This document shows, piece by piece, positions 53,501-61,829 of a stretch of DNA of 64,000 bases (its first letter is position 1; the number at the start of each line of letters is the position of its first letter). The notes under the pieces were generated by a model. The model worked only from the letters and a program-made list of their open reading frames with translations, ran no database searches and had not been told where the DNA came from. Location: the NCBI RefSeq assembly GCF_033845285.1, contig NZ_JAWXCX010000001.1, positions 1,627,495 to 1,691,494 of the forward strand. The letters run 5' to 3'. The translations under genes and the position numbers were made by a program. The stretch is from Marinococcus sp. PL1-022 (GTDB taxonomy: Bacteria > Bacillota > Bacilli > Bacillales > Marinococcaceae).

Positions 53501-54465
53501 CGTGCTATATTTTCCGCTATTTTTTCTCCATGAAAGCGCCCGTTTTCGATAAATATCTCGTTTGCTTCATCACCGGCAGCGATGACTCCGGCAATATAAA
53601 TGTTTTCCCGGTTTGTTTCCATCGTTTCTTCGTCAAAGGACGGACGGCCCGACTGTTCATCAACGTCGATACCGAGCTGGCGGAAAAAAGCTCTTGATGG
53701 ATGATAGCCGGTCATGGCGAAAACAAAGTCAGCAGGTACGGAGCTGGAGACGCCCCCCTGCTCATAAACAACCTGGTCAGGCTCAATACGCACCACGTCT
53801 GCTTCAAACTCCATATGGGCTGCACCGCGCCGGACCATTGCCTGAAAATCCGGAAGGATCCACGGCTTGATGCTTTTGGAATACGCCTCTCCCCGGTAGA
53901 GCACCGTCACCTGTGCGTTCACCTGCTCAAGGGCAAGAGCAGCATCCACAGCTGAATTTCTGCCGCCGATAATTACGACCTGCTGGTTAAAGTGAGGATG
54001 GGCTTCTTCAAAGTAATGCTTTACATGCGGCAGGCTTTCTCCAGGCACGCCCATATGGTTTGGGTTATCGTAGTAGCCTGTGGCTATAATAACGTGAAGA
54101 GCTTCCCACTCCCGGGTCCCGCCCTGAAGCGTTTCGGTTTGAACCAGGTAGCCGTCGTCCGTTTCCTGGACCGTCTGTACTTCCTCATAGTTATAAATAC
54201 GGAGTTTTTCCGCTTCCGCTACCTTGCGGTAATAAACCAGAGCCTCCTGGCGCCGGGGCTTTCGGTCTACCACCGGGAAGGGATGGCCGCCGATTTCGAG
54301 TTTATCCGCAGAGCTGAAAAACGTCTGATGGACGGGATACTCGTAAATACTGTGAACGATATTTTTCTTTTCTATGATAGCCGCATCAATTCCCCTGCGC
54401 TTTAAAGCGATAGCTGCCGACAGACCGCATGGCCCGCCCCCAATAATAATTACTTGTTCCTTCAT
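53479..54465 (-). CDS. ypdA: Bacillithiol disulfide reductase YpdA (Bdr)
   Basis: FAD/NADPH flavoprotein that reduces bacillithiol disulfide. The 328 residues show the FAD loop VIIIGGGPCGLSAAIAL with the characteristic cysteine (Cys13 in this numbering) that marks the YpdA family. A second nucleotide-binding loop is VIIGGRNSAVDAALAL, and AMTGYHPSR and IYIAGVIAAGDEA lie near the end. I chose ATG 54465, seven bases after AAAGGAG, over the ATG at 54471, which is one base from it. It complements bshA-bshB1 at 15-16.7 kb. Confidence 0.94.
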   Translation of the reverse strand: MKEQVIIIGGGPCGLSAAIALKRRGIDAAIIEKKNIVHSIYEYPVHQTFFSSADKLEIGGHPFPVVDRKPRRQEALVYYRKVAEAEKLRIYNYEEVQTVQETDDGYLVQTETLQGGTREWEALHVIIATGYYDNPNHMGVPGESLPHVKHYFEEAHPHFNQQVVIIGGRNSAVDAALALEQVNAQVTVLYRGEAYSKSIKPWILPDFQAMVRRGAAHMEFEADVVRIEPDQVVYEQGGVSSSVPADFVFAMTGYHPSRAFFRQLGIDVDEQSGRPSFDEETMETNRENIYIAGVIAAGDEANEIFIENGRFHGEKIAENIARKKATSF

Positions 54466-54477
54466 ATTCATACTCCT

Positions 54478-55242
54478 TTATTCGCTGCTGAAATGGCTGT
54501 TTGTCAGCACAAACAGGTGTGTTTCCGCCGGGGCGCCGTGGCGCATCGGTATGCTGGTCGTGCCGTAGCCGTTGCTGATAAACAAAGCCTGGGAGGTTTC
54601 ATCGTACCAGCCTCCCTTTAATTTCGGCCCCCAGCCAAACAGCCGGATCTGTCCGCCATGGGTGTGGCCGGTAAGCATATAGGCCGCACGTCCGGAAAAA
54701 GGGCCGTACCGGTAATACGCTTCCGGGTTGTGGGCGATAAGCAGGTCTGCCTCCGGCAGACCTGCCGGGTTACGGTAGGATTCGTAAAAGCGTTCCTCCC
54801 CGAAGGCAGCAATGGTAAAAGCACTTTCGTTCAACGTATACGCTTTTTTTTCGAGAATTTCGATTCCTTCCTGATGCAGCAGCGGCCTCAGCCATCTGCG
54901 GCCCACCTGCAGGTCATGGTTCCCCCAGACAAACAGGACCGGTGCATAGTTGCGGAGCAGGCGTAGATTCTGTCTGATACGTTCAGCCGGCACCCCGAGC
55001 TCGGCCAGATCGCCTCCGATAATAATCAGGTCAGGCTCCCGTTCGAGCTGCCGGAATAATGCAGGTGACACCCGCCGGCGGTGAATATCGGTAATGAAAA
55101 AGATGGAGCAGCCCTCCACCTCCGGCGGCAGATTCTTGTAATCAAGCTCATGAGTTCTCACTTTGTTCTGCCATGTTTCCTGCAGGACCCTGCCGGCATA
55201 CAGCACAGAAAAAAGAAGAGGAGCCAGCAGCCATTTTTTCAT
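54478..55242 (-). CDS. ypbG: YpbG-like metallophosphoesterase, membrane anchored
   Basis: A 254-residue calcineurin-like phosphoesterase with an uncleaved N-terminal anchor (residues 1-20). The metal site reads FITDIHRRR, IIIGGDLAELG, VWGNHDLQVG and LTGHTHGGQIRL. The active site is probably outside the membrane, or near it. Substrate unknown; relatives include UDP-2,3-diacylglucosamine-type hydrolases. Its stop is 12 bases from ypdA, so the two are likely co-transcribed. Confidence 0.87.
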   Translation of the reverse strand: MKKWLLAPLLFSVLYAGRVLQETWQNKVRTHELDYKNLPPEVEGCSIFFITDIHRRRVSPALFRQLEREPDLIIIGGDLAELGVPAERIRQNLRLLRNYAPVLFVWGNHDLQVGRRWLRPLLHQEGIEILEKKAYTLNESAFTIAAFGEERFYESYRNPAGLPEADLLIAHNPEAYYRYGPFSGRAAYMLTGHTHGGQIRLFGWGPKLKGGWYDETSQALFISNGYGTTSIPMRHGAPAETHLFVLTNSHFSSE

Positions 55243-55372
55243 GATGGAACCCCTCTTTTCCTTTATAAAATTTGAACGTTTCCGGACAATTTAAAAACGA
55301 GTATACGTATACCGTTTATCTCCGCTATACTTGTGTAAGGGAAAAATTGACCGGAAAGAAGGTATTTAAACG

Positions 55373-55579
55373 ATGGATCTTATTGTCTTTTTAGCAGGAG
55401 CCGCTTTATTTGGAGGAGGCTTTTTTTTGCTTTTATATTTTTTATTCAGAAAAAAACCGCTCACCTGGCCATTTGTATTAATGATCTTTGGCGTGATCGC
55501 CTGCTTTGTCGGTCTTCTTCTGTCTTCACCGCTGACTGAAACAACCGCCGCGTTCATTTCTACTGAAACATACTTATGA
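55373..55579 (+). CDS. Small two-helix membrane protein, unknown
   Basis: A 68-residue protein with two membrane segments: about residues 3-25 (LIVFLAGAALFGGGFFLLLY) and 33-52 (PFVLMIFGVIACFVGLLLSS), joined by the basic FRKKPLTW. GAAGG lies 11 bases upstream of the ATG, and a TATACT box (55326-55331) lies about 42 bases before it. It converges on and overlaps the last 20 bases of the minus-strand YpbE-like gene. The hydrophobic pattern is convincing, but no family is recognised. Confidence 0.62.
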   Translation: MDLIVFLAGAALFGGGFFLLLYFLFRKKPLTWPFVLMIFGVIACFVGLLLSSPLTETTAAFISTETYL

Positions 55580-55850
55580 TAAACGGGGATGCCAGGGCGG
55601 TAATGACAATAAATATAAATGCAGCCAACAGCGTATGGGGAAGAGTCAGCATGGGGCTCTCTTCTTCATCGGGTTCTTCATCTTTTCCAGAGTAACGTGA
55701 ACGTCTTGAAGCCTCCTGATTTTCCTCTTCATTTAAAGTCTCCCCGCCCATACTGCCCCGGCGGCGGCCGAGGCGGCTCCGCTCTGCGTCCGGATGCTTT
55801 GCATTTTCCTCCGCACCGGCGTTTCGCCTTTCCATGCGTGTTTTATTCAT
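55560..55850 (-). CDS. YpbE-like membrane protein lacking the LysM domain
   Basis: A 96-residue protein. The hydrophilic N-terminus is very rich in Arg and Glu (MNKTRMERRNAG, later SRLGRRRGS and EEPDEEES). One membrane segment (about residues 72-92, HTLLAAFIFIVITALASPFI) ends four residues before the stop. The start is one base past the recQ stop, so it is coupled to recQ, where B. subtilis has ypbD and ypbE. YpbE has a similar basic N-terminus and single membrane segment but continues into a LysM domain, which is absent here. Homology is suggested by context and pattern only. Confidence 0.6.
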   Translation of the reverse strand: MNKTRMERRNAGAEENAKHPDAERSRLGRRRGSMGGETLNEEENQEASRRSRYSGKDEEPDEEESPMLTLPHTLLAAFIFIVITALASPFIISMFQ

Positions 55851-55851
55851 G

Positions 55852-57336
55852 CTACGCTCTCTCCCTTCCGAAAAACAGCTCCTGCAGTCGTGTTTCCCAC
55901 GGTGCTGTTTCTTGTTCTCTCTCTACTCCCTGAGGCTCACGAAAAGGAACACTGCCCCCGCACCTATCGCAGCAGGGCTCGGGACGTTTCCTTAAAGCTT
56001 CCCCAAAAACCTGCAGTAATAAACGTCTCCGGCAGGCTTCGTTATTTTCCAACCATTGTATCATAGCCTTGAGCTTTTTCTGCTTTTCAAACCATCGCTG
56101 CTGCACCTGCTTTTCCAATTCTTCATGAAGCTCTCCCCGGCGCTTTCCTGGATATTTATCAAGATAGTACGCAAGAAACCGGGCAGCAGTTTCTGTCCAT
56201 CCCATTCTATTTATCAGATCATCTGTTATTTCTCCACGGCTGCTTCCGGCTGCCGTTTCCAGTGCAGGGCCGAGTTCATTAACAGGGGGAAGCTCCGATT
56301 CCATCAGCATCTGCGGAATAATAATGTCTTCCTCCAGGTAGAGCACCGCTGCCCATGCCTGCCTTCCGTCCCTTCCCGCCCTTCCGATTTCCTGAATATA
56401 CGATTCTGCGTCTTTTGGAAAATGATAGTGAAGAACAAATTCGACGTCGGCTTTATTCAGCCCCATCCCGAAGGAATTTGTGCACACAACGACATCCAGA
56501 TCGCCGTGTAAAAACTGCTGCTGAATCATTAATCTGGCCTCATTTTCGAGTCCGCCGTGGTACGCCTCCACCCGGTGGGATGTTTCTTTCTGGAGCAGCG
56601 CTTTAAGCTCTTCGCATCTTTTCCGGCTCGATACGTAAACCAGGCCGGGGCCCGGAGCCTTCTGGACGAGCCTGATCATTTCTTTTTTCTTTTCCCGTTC
56701 GTCTCTGCACTGCTGAACAAACAGAGCGATATTCTCACGATCCACCGAATGAATGTACTCCGCCGGCTCTTCCATCTGCAGCTGCTTTTTGATGTCAACC
56801 TGCACTTCCGGTGTCGCCGTTGCCGTAAAAGCTGCCATACATGGACGTCCCAGCGCTTGCCGTACCGACCCGATTTTCAAATAATCCGTCCGGAATTCAT
56901 GCCCCCACTGAGAAATACAGTGAGCCTCATCCACTACCATCATTGACACTTTTACCGTCTTCAGCCGCTCTACGATAAACGGCAGTGAAAGAGCTTCCGG
57001 GGAAATATACAAAAGCTTTAACGACGAAAGCCGGCCCAGCACCCGGGATTTTTCCTCCGGGGTCATAAAGCTGTTGTAGGCGGCAGCTGTTTTAATATGT
57101 TTCGCCCGCAGCTCCTGAAGCTGATTATCCATTAATGAGAGCAGCGGGGAAACGATAATCGTCAGACCGTTCTTCATTAAAGCGGGCAGCTGAAAGCAGA
57201 TGGATTTGCCGCTTCCAGTTGGCAGAACAGCCAGGGTGTCTGTATCTGCAAGCAGCGCATCCACAATTGGCTTCTGGTATTCATGCAGAGAAGGAAAGCC
57301 AAAGTATTTATTCAGCGCTTCTGTTTTTCCGCTCAC
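55852..57336 (-). CDS. recQ: RecQ-family ATP-dependent DNA helicase
   Basis: 3'-5' DNA helicase of repair and recombination. The 494 residues match B. subtilis RecQ (YpbC) in length. The order of motifs is FGFPSLHEYQKPIV (motif 0), VLPTGSGKSICFQLP (Walker A, about residues 37-51), VVDEAHCISQWGHEFR (DEAH), FTATATPEV, GMGLNKADVEFVLHYHFPKDAESYIQEIGRAGRDG (motifs V-VI, described here by its GRAGRDG core), and a C-terminal region with CDRCGG. The GTG start at 57336 has AGGAGG eight bases upstream and overlaps ypbB by 29 bases. Confidence 0.95.
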   Translation of the reverse strand: MSGKTEALNKYFGFPSLHEYQKPIVDALLADTDTLAVLPTGSGKSICFQLPALMKNGLTIIVSPLLSLMDNQLQELRAKHIKTAAAYNSFMTPEEKSRVLGRLSSLKLLYISPEALSLPFIVERLKTVKVSMMVVDEAHCISQWGHEFRTDYLKIGSVRQALGRPCMAAFTATATPEVQVDIKKQLQMEEPAEYIHSVDRENIALFVQQCRDEREKKKEMIRLVQKAPGPGLVYVSSRKRCEELKALLQKETSHRVEAYHGGLENEARLMIQQQFLHGDLDVVVCTNSFGMGLNKADVEFVLHYHFPKDAESYIQEIGRAGRDGRQAWAAVLYLEEDIIIPQMLMESELPPVNELGPALETAAGSSRGEITDDLINRMGWTETAARFLAYYLDKYPGKRRGELHEELEKQVQQRWFEKQKKLKAMIQWLENNEACRRRLLLQVFGEALRKRPEPCCDRCGGSVPFREPQGVEREQETAPWETRLQELFFGRERA

Positions 57337-58363
57337 CTTTCTCCCCTCCTTTTGCCAGTGCAAGCCGGATCGCAAAATATGTGACATCAACATCCAGCTG
57401 TTCTTTCAGCGCTTTCAGCTTAAACGTATCAAGAGATGCAGCTGTCCGGCGTATTGCTTCCTGCTTTTCTGGCGGCACCAGATGATCAATGGAAAATTCT
57501 TCGACCTCACCCGCAATTTCCACGAAATGGTCTTCAATAGTGCTCTCCTTTAGCCGCCGGGCACGGGCGATTCCATCGAGCGTCATTCCTTGATTTATGA
57601 AATTAAGCGTCTTTTCAGCTGTAACGGTAAGCTTAGGATTCCCTTCGGTATCCAGGCATTCATGAAGCACCGTCCCCGGTTGGTTTTCCGCTTTTTTTAT
57701 TAAAGAGTGCACAGCCCCCTGAAACAAGTACTCAATTTCAGCCTTTTCCCTGCCCTGGAAGCGTGCTATCTGCTCGGTCGTTTTCCCGAGATTTTCCACT
57801 CCTGTCAGCCTGTACGCAAATATAAATGCCTGCACCTCTTTCAGTTCATGCAAACAATTCTTCACTTCTCCATATAACCTGTTCATAACAGTATATTTTT
57901 CCGGGCCCCAGGCCGCAAGCTTTCGTTTCACCCACTTCTGCGCTGCCACGTCCTGAATAATAGGAACAAACTGTTTTTTCTGCTGATACAGGTGGGAGAG
58001 CGTTTGAATCAACAGAGCAATCCTCCTCCAAAAATGCCGTCCCGTGTCACGGTATGTCCATCCGTCAAAGCCCGCCTCCTCTACTATCTTCTCCCACGGC
58101 TCGATGGCAGCGGAAGCCTCAGCACCCGGTACTCCTCCGGCCTTCAGCCAGCCGCGTTGGTAAAAAGAGGCGGTAAGGCGTTTAAATTGCGGCTTATCAA
58201 GTGCAGGAACCGCCCCGAACAGATCCTTTGATTGAAACCATTTGGCATCCGTGATCGTCTGGGAGGAGCGTTTCCCGGACAAAAGATGATAGGCAGAAGC
58301 GTCTGTACGCTCTCCGCGGAGCCTTTTTAATGCTATCAGGATCATCGCCTCTTGAAACAGCAA
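57308..58363 (-). CDS. ypbB: YpbB, helix-turn-helix domain protein
   Basis: A 351-residue, mostly helical protein ahead of recQ, with the same size and place as B. subtilis YpbB. The C-terminus carries a helix-turn-helix of the type found in RecQ-associated proteins (GMTLDGIARARRLKESTIEDH, about residues 255-275, then FVEIAGE). It may assist RecQ or bind DNA. The start is TTG at 58363 with GGAAGAGG four bases upstream. It overlaps recQ, a sign of translational coupling. Confidence 0.83.
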   Translation of the reverse strand: MLFQEAMILIALKRLRGERTDASAYHLLSGKRSSQTITDAKWFQSKDLFGAVPALDKPQFKRLTASFYQRGWLKAGGVPGAEASAAIEPWEKIVEEAGFDGWTYRDTGRHFWRRIALLIQTLSHLYQQKKQFVPIIQDVAAQKWVKRKLAAWGPEKYTVMNRLYGEVKNCLHELKEVQAFIFAYRLTGVENLGKTTEQIARFQGREKAEIEYLFQGAVHSLIKKAENQPGTVLHECLDTEGNPKLTVTAEKTLNFINQGMTLDGIARARRLKESTIEDHFVEIAGEVEEFSIDHLVPPEKQEAIRRTAASLDTFKLKALKEQLDVDVTYFAIRLALAKGGEKGERKNRSAE

Positions 58364-58432
58364 TACGCCTCTTCCTTTCTATTCGTTCATCAAAATGCCA
58401 CACGTTAGGCTGTGCGGGGCATTTCATATCTG

Positions 58433-58461
58433 TTGAAAAGTTTATCATGAAGAAATACAAT
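58433..58461 (+). promoter_or_regulatory. Putative sigma-A promoter for fer
   Basis: TTGAAA, 17-base spacer, TACAAT on the plus strand, about 75 bases before the fer start, in the divergent gap with ypbB. Confidence 0.6.
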
Positions 58462-58517
58462 ATGGAATAGACCTTACGACGCTCTTCGCTCAAGCGCATA
58501 AATTTATAGATATTTAA

Positions 58518-58784
<267 letters not shown>

Positions 58785-58792
58785 GCACCGTT

Positions 58793-58818
58793 CCTCCCGG
58801 CGTCCGGGAGGTTTTTTT
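58793..58818 (+). terminator. Terminator after fer
   Basis: Perfect CCTCCCGG-cgt-CCGGGAGG stem followed by T7. Confidence 0.93.
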
Positions 58819-58907
58819 ACAGATTCTTTCCCCTGCCTTTCTTCCATGTTTCATTCCTGCTATAATGCAGAAGATGTTTACTATACATACTGAAGGAGGA
58901 GATTGCC

Positions 58908-59399
58908 TTGGCAGAGAACAAAGAAGTGGAAGTACTTATTGAAATTCCGACAGGCAGCCAGAACAAATACGAATTTGACAAAGATAAAGGGGTCTTTAAA
59001 CTCGACCGCGTACTATTCTCCCCGATGTTTTATCCAGCAGAATATGGCTACATCGATGATACGCTTGCGCTCGACGGCGATCCGCTTGACGTACTCGTAC
59101 TTGTTACCAACCCAACCTTCCCAGGCTGCGTCATTGACGCGCGGGTCATCGGCTATTTAAACATGATCGATGATGGGGACGAGGACCAGAAGCTGCTGGC
59201 TGTGCCAACGGAGGACCCGCGTTTTGAAGGAGTAACTACGCTTGATGACGTACCCCAGCACAAGCTTGATGAAATCTCCCACTTTTTCCAGACGTACAAA
59301 GAGCTTGAAAAGAAAACGACTAAAATCGGCGGCTGGGAAAACGAAGCAGAAGCAGCTAAGCTTGTGCAGGAATCCATCGACCGCTACAACAACCAGTAA
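58908..59399 (+). CDS. ppa: Inorganic pyrophosphatase, family I
   Basis: Hydrolyses pyrophosphate and drives biosynthetic reactions forward. The 163 residues carry the family I signatures: IEIPTGSQNKYEFDKDKG (Lys and Glu ligands), FYPAEYGYIDDTLA and the metal aspartates DGDPLDVLVL. The start is TTG at 58908 with GGAGGAG six bases upstream. B. subtilis uses an unrelated family II enzyme. It has a TATAAT box at 58861-58866 and a strong terminator. Confidence 0.96.
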   Translation: MAENKEVEVLIEIPTGSQNKYEFDKDKGVFKLDRVLFSPMFYPAEYGYIDDTLALDGDPLDVLVLVTNPTFPGCVIDARVIGYLNMIDDGDEDQKLLAVPTEDPRFEGVTTLDDVPQHKLDEISHFFQTYKELEKKTTKIGGWENEAEAAKLVQESIDRYNNQ

Positions 59400-59410
59400 T
59401 TATCAAACGG

Positions 59411-59444
59411 GCCGGCAGCGGGTATTTTCTGCCGCCGGTTTTTT
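59411..59444 (+). terminator. Terminator after ppa
   Basis: CCGGCAG/CTGCCGCCGG stem followed by T6 on the plus strand. Confidence 0.88.
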
Positions 59445-59512
59445 ATACATGCGCGTAACCGAAGAGGCTGAATACCAGTCTCTTTTTCGTATTTCCGGCG
59501 GCGTCAGGTAAA

Positions 59513-59541
59513 TTGACACCTGTACTGGAGTATGATAAAGT
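59513..59541 (+). promoter_or_regulatory. Putative sigma-A promoter for serA
   Basis: Consensus TTGACA, 17-base spacer, TAAAGT. It predicts a leader of about 105 bases (59549-59652) before the serA ATG, holding a CACAAA/TTTGTG hairpin at 600-625. Confidence 0.65.
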
Positions 59542-59652
59542 TCTTCCCAACTACGCATAGACATTTGTCCTCCAGAGAAATACATTTGGACATTTAAAGC
59601 ACAAAACGTTATCAAACTTTTTGTGAATGAACGAACAAGGGAGTGGAGTAAC

Positions 59653-61269
59653 ATGCAGAAAACTATGAACGAAGAAGAAACAGCAACCAGCAATCAGACG
59701 TTTCGTGTGCTTGTATCCGATTCGATGAGCAGCGAGGGCCTCGCCCCGCTTCTTGAAAGCGATCAGGTACAGTGCGTTCAGCAGCACGTTGATGATGCAG
59801 AAGGACTCGATTCGTTTGATGCCCTGCTCGTCCGGAGCGGCACCACTGTCACAGCAGAAGTAATGGATTCCATGCCAAACCTCCGCATCGTAGCCCGCGC
59901 CGGTGTCGGAGTGGATAACATTGACATCGATGCCGCTACCAAACGAGGGGTTGTGGTGATAAATGCCCCGGACGGCAACACAATCTCCACGGCCGAGCAT
60001 ACATTTGCCATGATGGCTTCGCTCGCCCGGAAAATTCCGCAGGCGAACGCTTCACTGAAATCCGGTGAATGGAACCGTAAAGGCTTCCAGGGAACGGAGC
60101 TTCGTGGAAAGACGCTTGGCATTGTAGGCTTCGGCCGTATTGGTTCGGAGCTGTCCAAGCGGGCCCAGAGCTTTGAAATGAGCGTCATCGTGTATGATCC
60201 GTTTTTGACAAAGGAACGGGCAAACGAAATGGGCGTAGACCTCCGGGACTTCGAAGAGCTGCTCGGGGAGGCGGACGTAATCACCGTTCATACACCGCTC
60301 ACCAAGGATACAAAAGGCATGCTTGGCCACGAGAACCTTGGCAAAACAAAGCCTGGAGTTATGCTTTTAAACTGCGCCCGCGGCGGCATTATTGACGAAG
60401 AAGCACTCGCCCATTATCTCGAAACCGGCCATGTGGCTGGCGCGGCCCTTGATGTTTACGAAGAAGAACCGGCGAATGAAAACCCTCTCGTCGCGTTTGA
60501 CCAGGTCGTCAGCACGCCGCACATAGCCGCTTCAACAAAAGAAGCCCAGTTAAATGTGGCTTCCCAGGTTTCAGACGAAGTGCTTCAGTTTCTGCAGGGG
60601 CTCCCTGCCTTAAACTCTATCAATCTCCCGACAATGTCAAAAGAAAAGTTTGAAGCGATACGCCCGTACTATGAATTTGCCCGCCGCATGGGTAACATCA
60701 TGTCCCAGAGCGTAAAAACGCCTGTTCAGGAGCTGAACGTACGCTACAGCGGAAACGTCACCGACCTTGAAACGTCCATTCTGACCCGCTCTCTGCTCGC
60801 CGGCTTTCTCCAGAGCCGCATCGACGCGCCGGTTAACGATGTGAATGCTTCCACCATCGCCAAGGAGCGGGGCATTGACTACGGGGAGCAGTTCGGATCC
60901 CAGTCGCTCGGCTATTCCAACCTGATTCAGGCGACCGTCGAAGGTGAAGGCCGTTCGTTTGCGCTGTACGGCACGTATGTGAAGGAATACGGCCCACGTA
61001 TTGTCCGCATTAACGACTTTAATGTCGACTTCTATCCGACCGGTCATCTTATTTATATCCAGCATACGGATAAGCCGGGGGTTATCGGTAAAATGGGACA
61101 AATTCTGGGACGGCATCAGATTAACATTGCCACCATGCAGGTGGGACGCCGTGAGGAAGGCGGCGAAGCCATTATGATGCTCGCCGTTGACCGTGAAGCC
61201 AACCAGGATGTGGTAAAGGATTTAACGTCCATTGAAGAAATTTCTCTGGCCGACACGATTGAACTATAG
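59653..61269 (+). CDS. serA: D-3-phosphoglycerate dehydrogenase
   Basis: First step of serine synthesis. The 538 residues are the long type: a catalytic core (to about residue 330) with the NAD loop GFGRIGSELSKRAQ, ARGGIIDE (catalytic arginine), EEEPANENPL and STPHIAASTKEAQ (catalytic histidine). An intervening substrate domain follows, then a C-terminal ACT domain (HTDKPGVIGKMGQILGRHQINIA). I chose ATG 59653, preceded by GGGAGTGGAGTAAC; the upstream in-frame ATG at 59623 has no ribosome site. Serine from this pathway is also the co-substrate of TrpB. Confidence 0.96.
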   Translation: MQKTMNEEETATSNQTFRVLVSDSMSSEGLAPLLESDQVQCVQQHVDDAEGLDSFDALLVRSGTTVTAEVMDSMPNLRIVARAGVGVDNIDIDAATKRGVVVINAPDGNTISTAEHTFAMMASLARKIPQANASLKSGEWNRKGFQGTELRGKTLGIVGFGRIGSELSKRAQSFEMSVIVYDPFLTKERANEMGVDLRDFEELLGEADVITVHTPLTKDTKGMLGHENLGKTKPGVMLLNCARGGIIDEEALAHYLETGHVAGAALDVYEEEPANENPLVAFDQVVSTPHIAASTKEAQLNVASQVSDEVLQFLQGLPALNSINLPTMSKEKFEAIRPYYEFARRMGNIMSQSVKTPVQELNVRYSGNVTDLETSILTRSLLAGFLQSRIDAPVNDVNASTIAKERGIDYGEQFGSQSLGYSNLIQATVEGEGRSFALYGTYVKEYGPRIVRINDFNVDFYPTGHLIYIQHTDKPGVIGKMGQILGRHQINIATMQVGRREEGGEAIMMLAVDREANQDVVKDLTSIEEISLADTIEL

Positions 61270-61278
61270 CAATAATAC

Positions 61279-61310
61279 AAAAAGGCGTGCCCGCGGGCAC
61301 GCCTTTTTTT
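61279..61310 (+). terminator. Terminator after serA
   Basis: Perfect AAGGCGTGCCCG/CGGGCACGCCTT palindrome, then T7. Confidence 0.94.
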
Positions 61311-61360
61311 GTACAGTTTTCCTTCTATCTGTTTTTTTTAAAAATCTTTTAGTGATATCA

Positions 61361-61388
61361 AAAACGACGGGCCCAGGCCCGTCGTTTT
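61361..61388 (-). terminator. Terminator of the 61395-61829 gene and B12 genes
   Basis: Perfect ACGACGGGCC/GGCCCGTCGT stem with T5 on the minus strand (T4 on the plus), directly after the stop of the last minus-strand gene. Confidence 0.88.
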
Positions 61389-61394
61389 CACTTT

Positions 61395-61829
61395 TTATGC
61401 TTTTGGCCACAAATAGCCAAGCAGTTCATTAAGCTGTTTTTCCCGGTTTTCATGCAAAAAAGCACTACCACTGCGGGTAATAAATGCATGCTTCCCGTCT
61501 TTTTGAATCCACTGCTTCTGCATGGCCATCTGTTCTAAAAAGCAGTAGATAAAAATATGCTTCGTTTTAATATGCTTCCCGTGCTTTTCCAGCTTCAGCG
61601 ACTTCTCCATGACTTTCCAGAAGCGCCGGTGGATATGCCCATCCTCATCAAGCCGGATACGTCCATGCACCTTCAGACGGGTCAGAAAGAACAAACAAGT
61701 ATCCAGCAGCCAGTTGTCCCGCACCACTGGCCCACTCTGCTCATTCAGCCAGCGTAGCAGCCCGACGTCAATGAAAACATCTTCACCGCTCAGCTGTGTT
61801 TGAATAGTCTGCTCCGGAAGCTGCTTCAT
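61395..61829 (-). CDS. Hypothetical protein next to the cobalamin genes
   Basis: A 144-residue basic protein of unknown family. The sequence is soluble, Lys/His-rich (KSLKLEKHGKHIKTKH in the middle) and has no membrane segment, P-loop or cysteine pair. SGEDVFIDVGLLRWLNEQS near the start and RSGSAFLHENREKQLNELLG near the end look like ordinary alpha/beta elements; a winged-helix fold is possible but cannot be shown. The ATG overlaps the stop of the adenosyltransferase gene (ATGA), so it is translated with the cobalamin genes and ends the operon at a strong terminator. Confidence 0.72.
   Translation of the reverse strand: MKQLPEQTIQTQLSGEDVFIDVGLLRWLNEQSGPVVRDNWLLDTCLFFLTRLKVHGRIRLDEDGHIHRRFWKVMEKSLKLEKHGKHIKTKHIFIYCFLEQMAMQKQWIQKDGKHAFITRSGSAFLHENREKQLNELLGYLWPKA

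Noticed and set aside
55301-55312. 12-bp perfect palindrome GTATACGTATAC upstream of the small membrane gene
   Set aside because: It could be an operator, but it is A+T-rich alternating sequence next to promoter boxes and there is only one copy, so chance is a fair explanation.
55366-55557. Minus-strand 63-codon frame opposite the 68-residue membrane protein, as a possible missing LysM part of the YpbE-like gene
   Set aside because: The product is Lys/Pro-rich without any LysM pattern and has no ribosome site. It mirrors the plus-strand gene.
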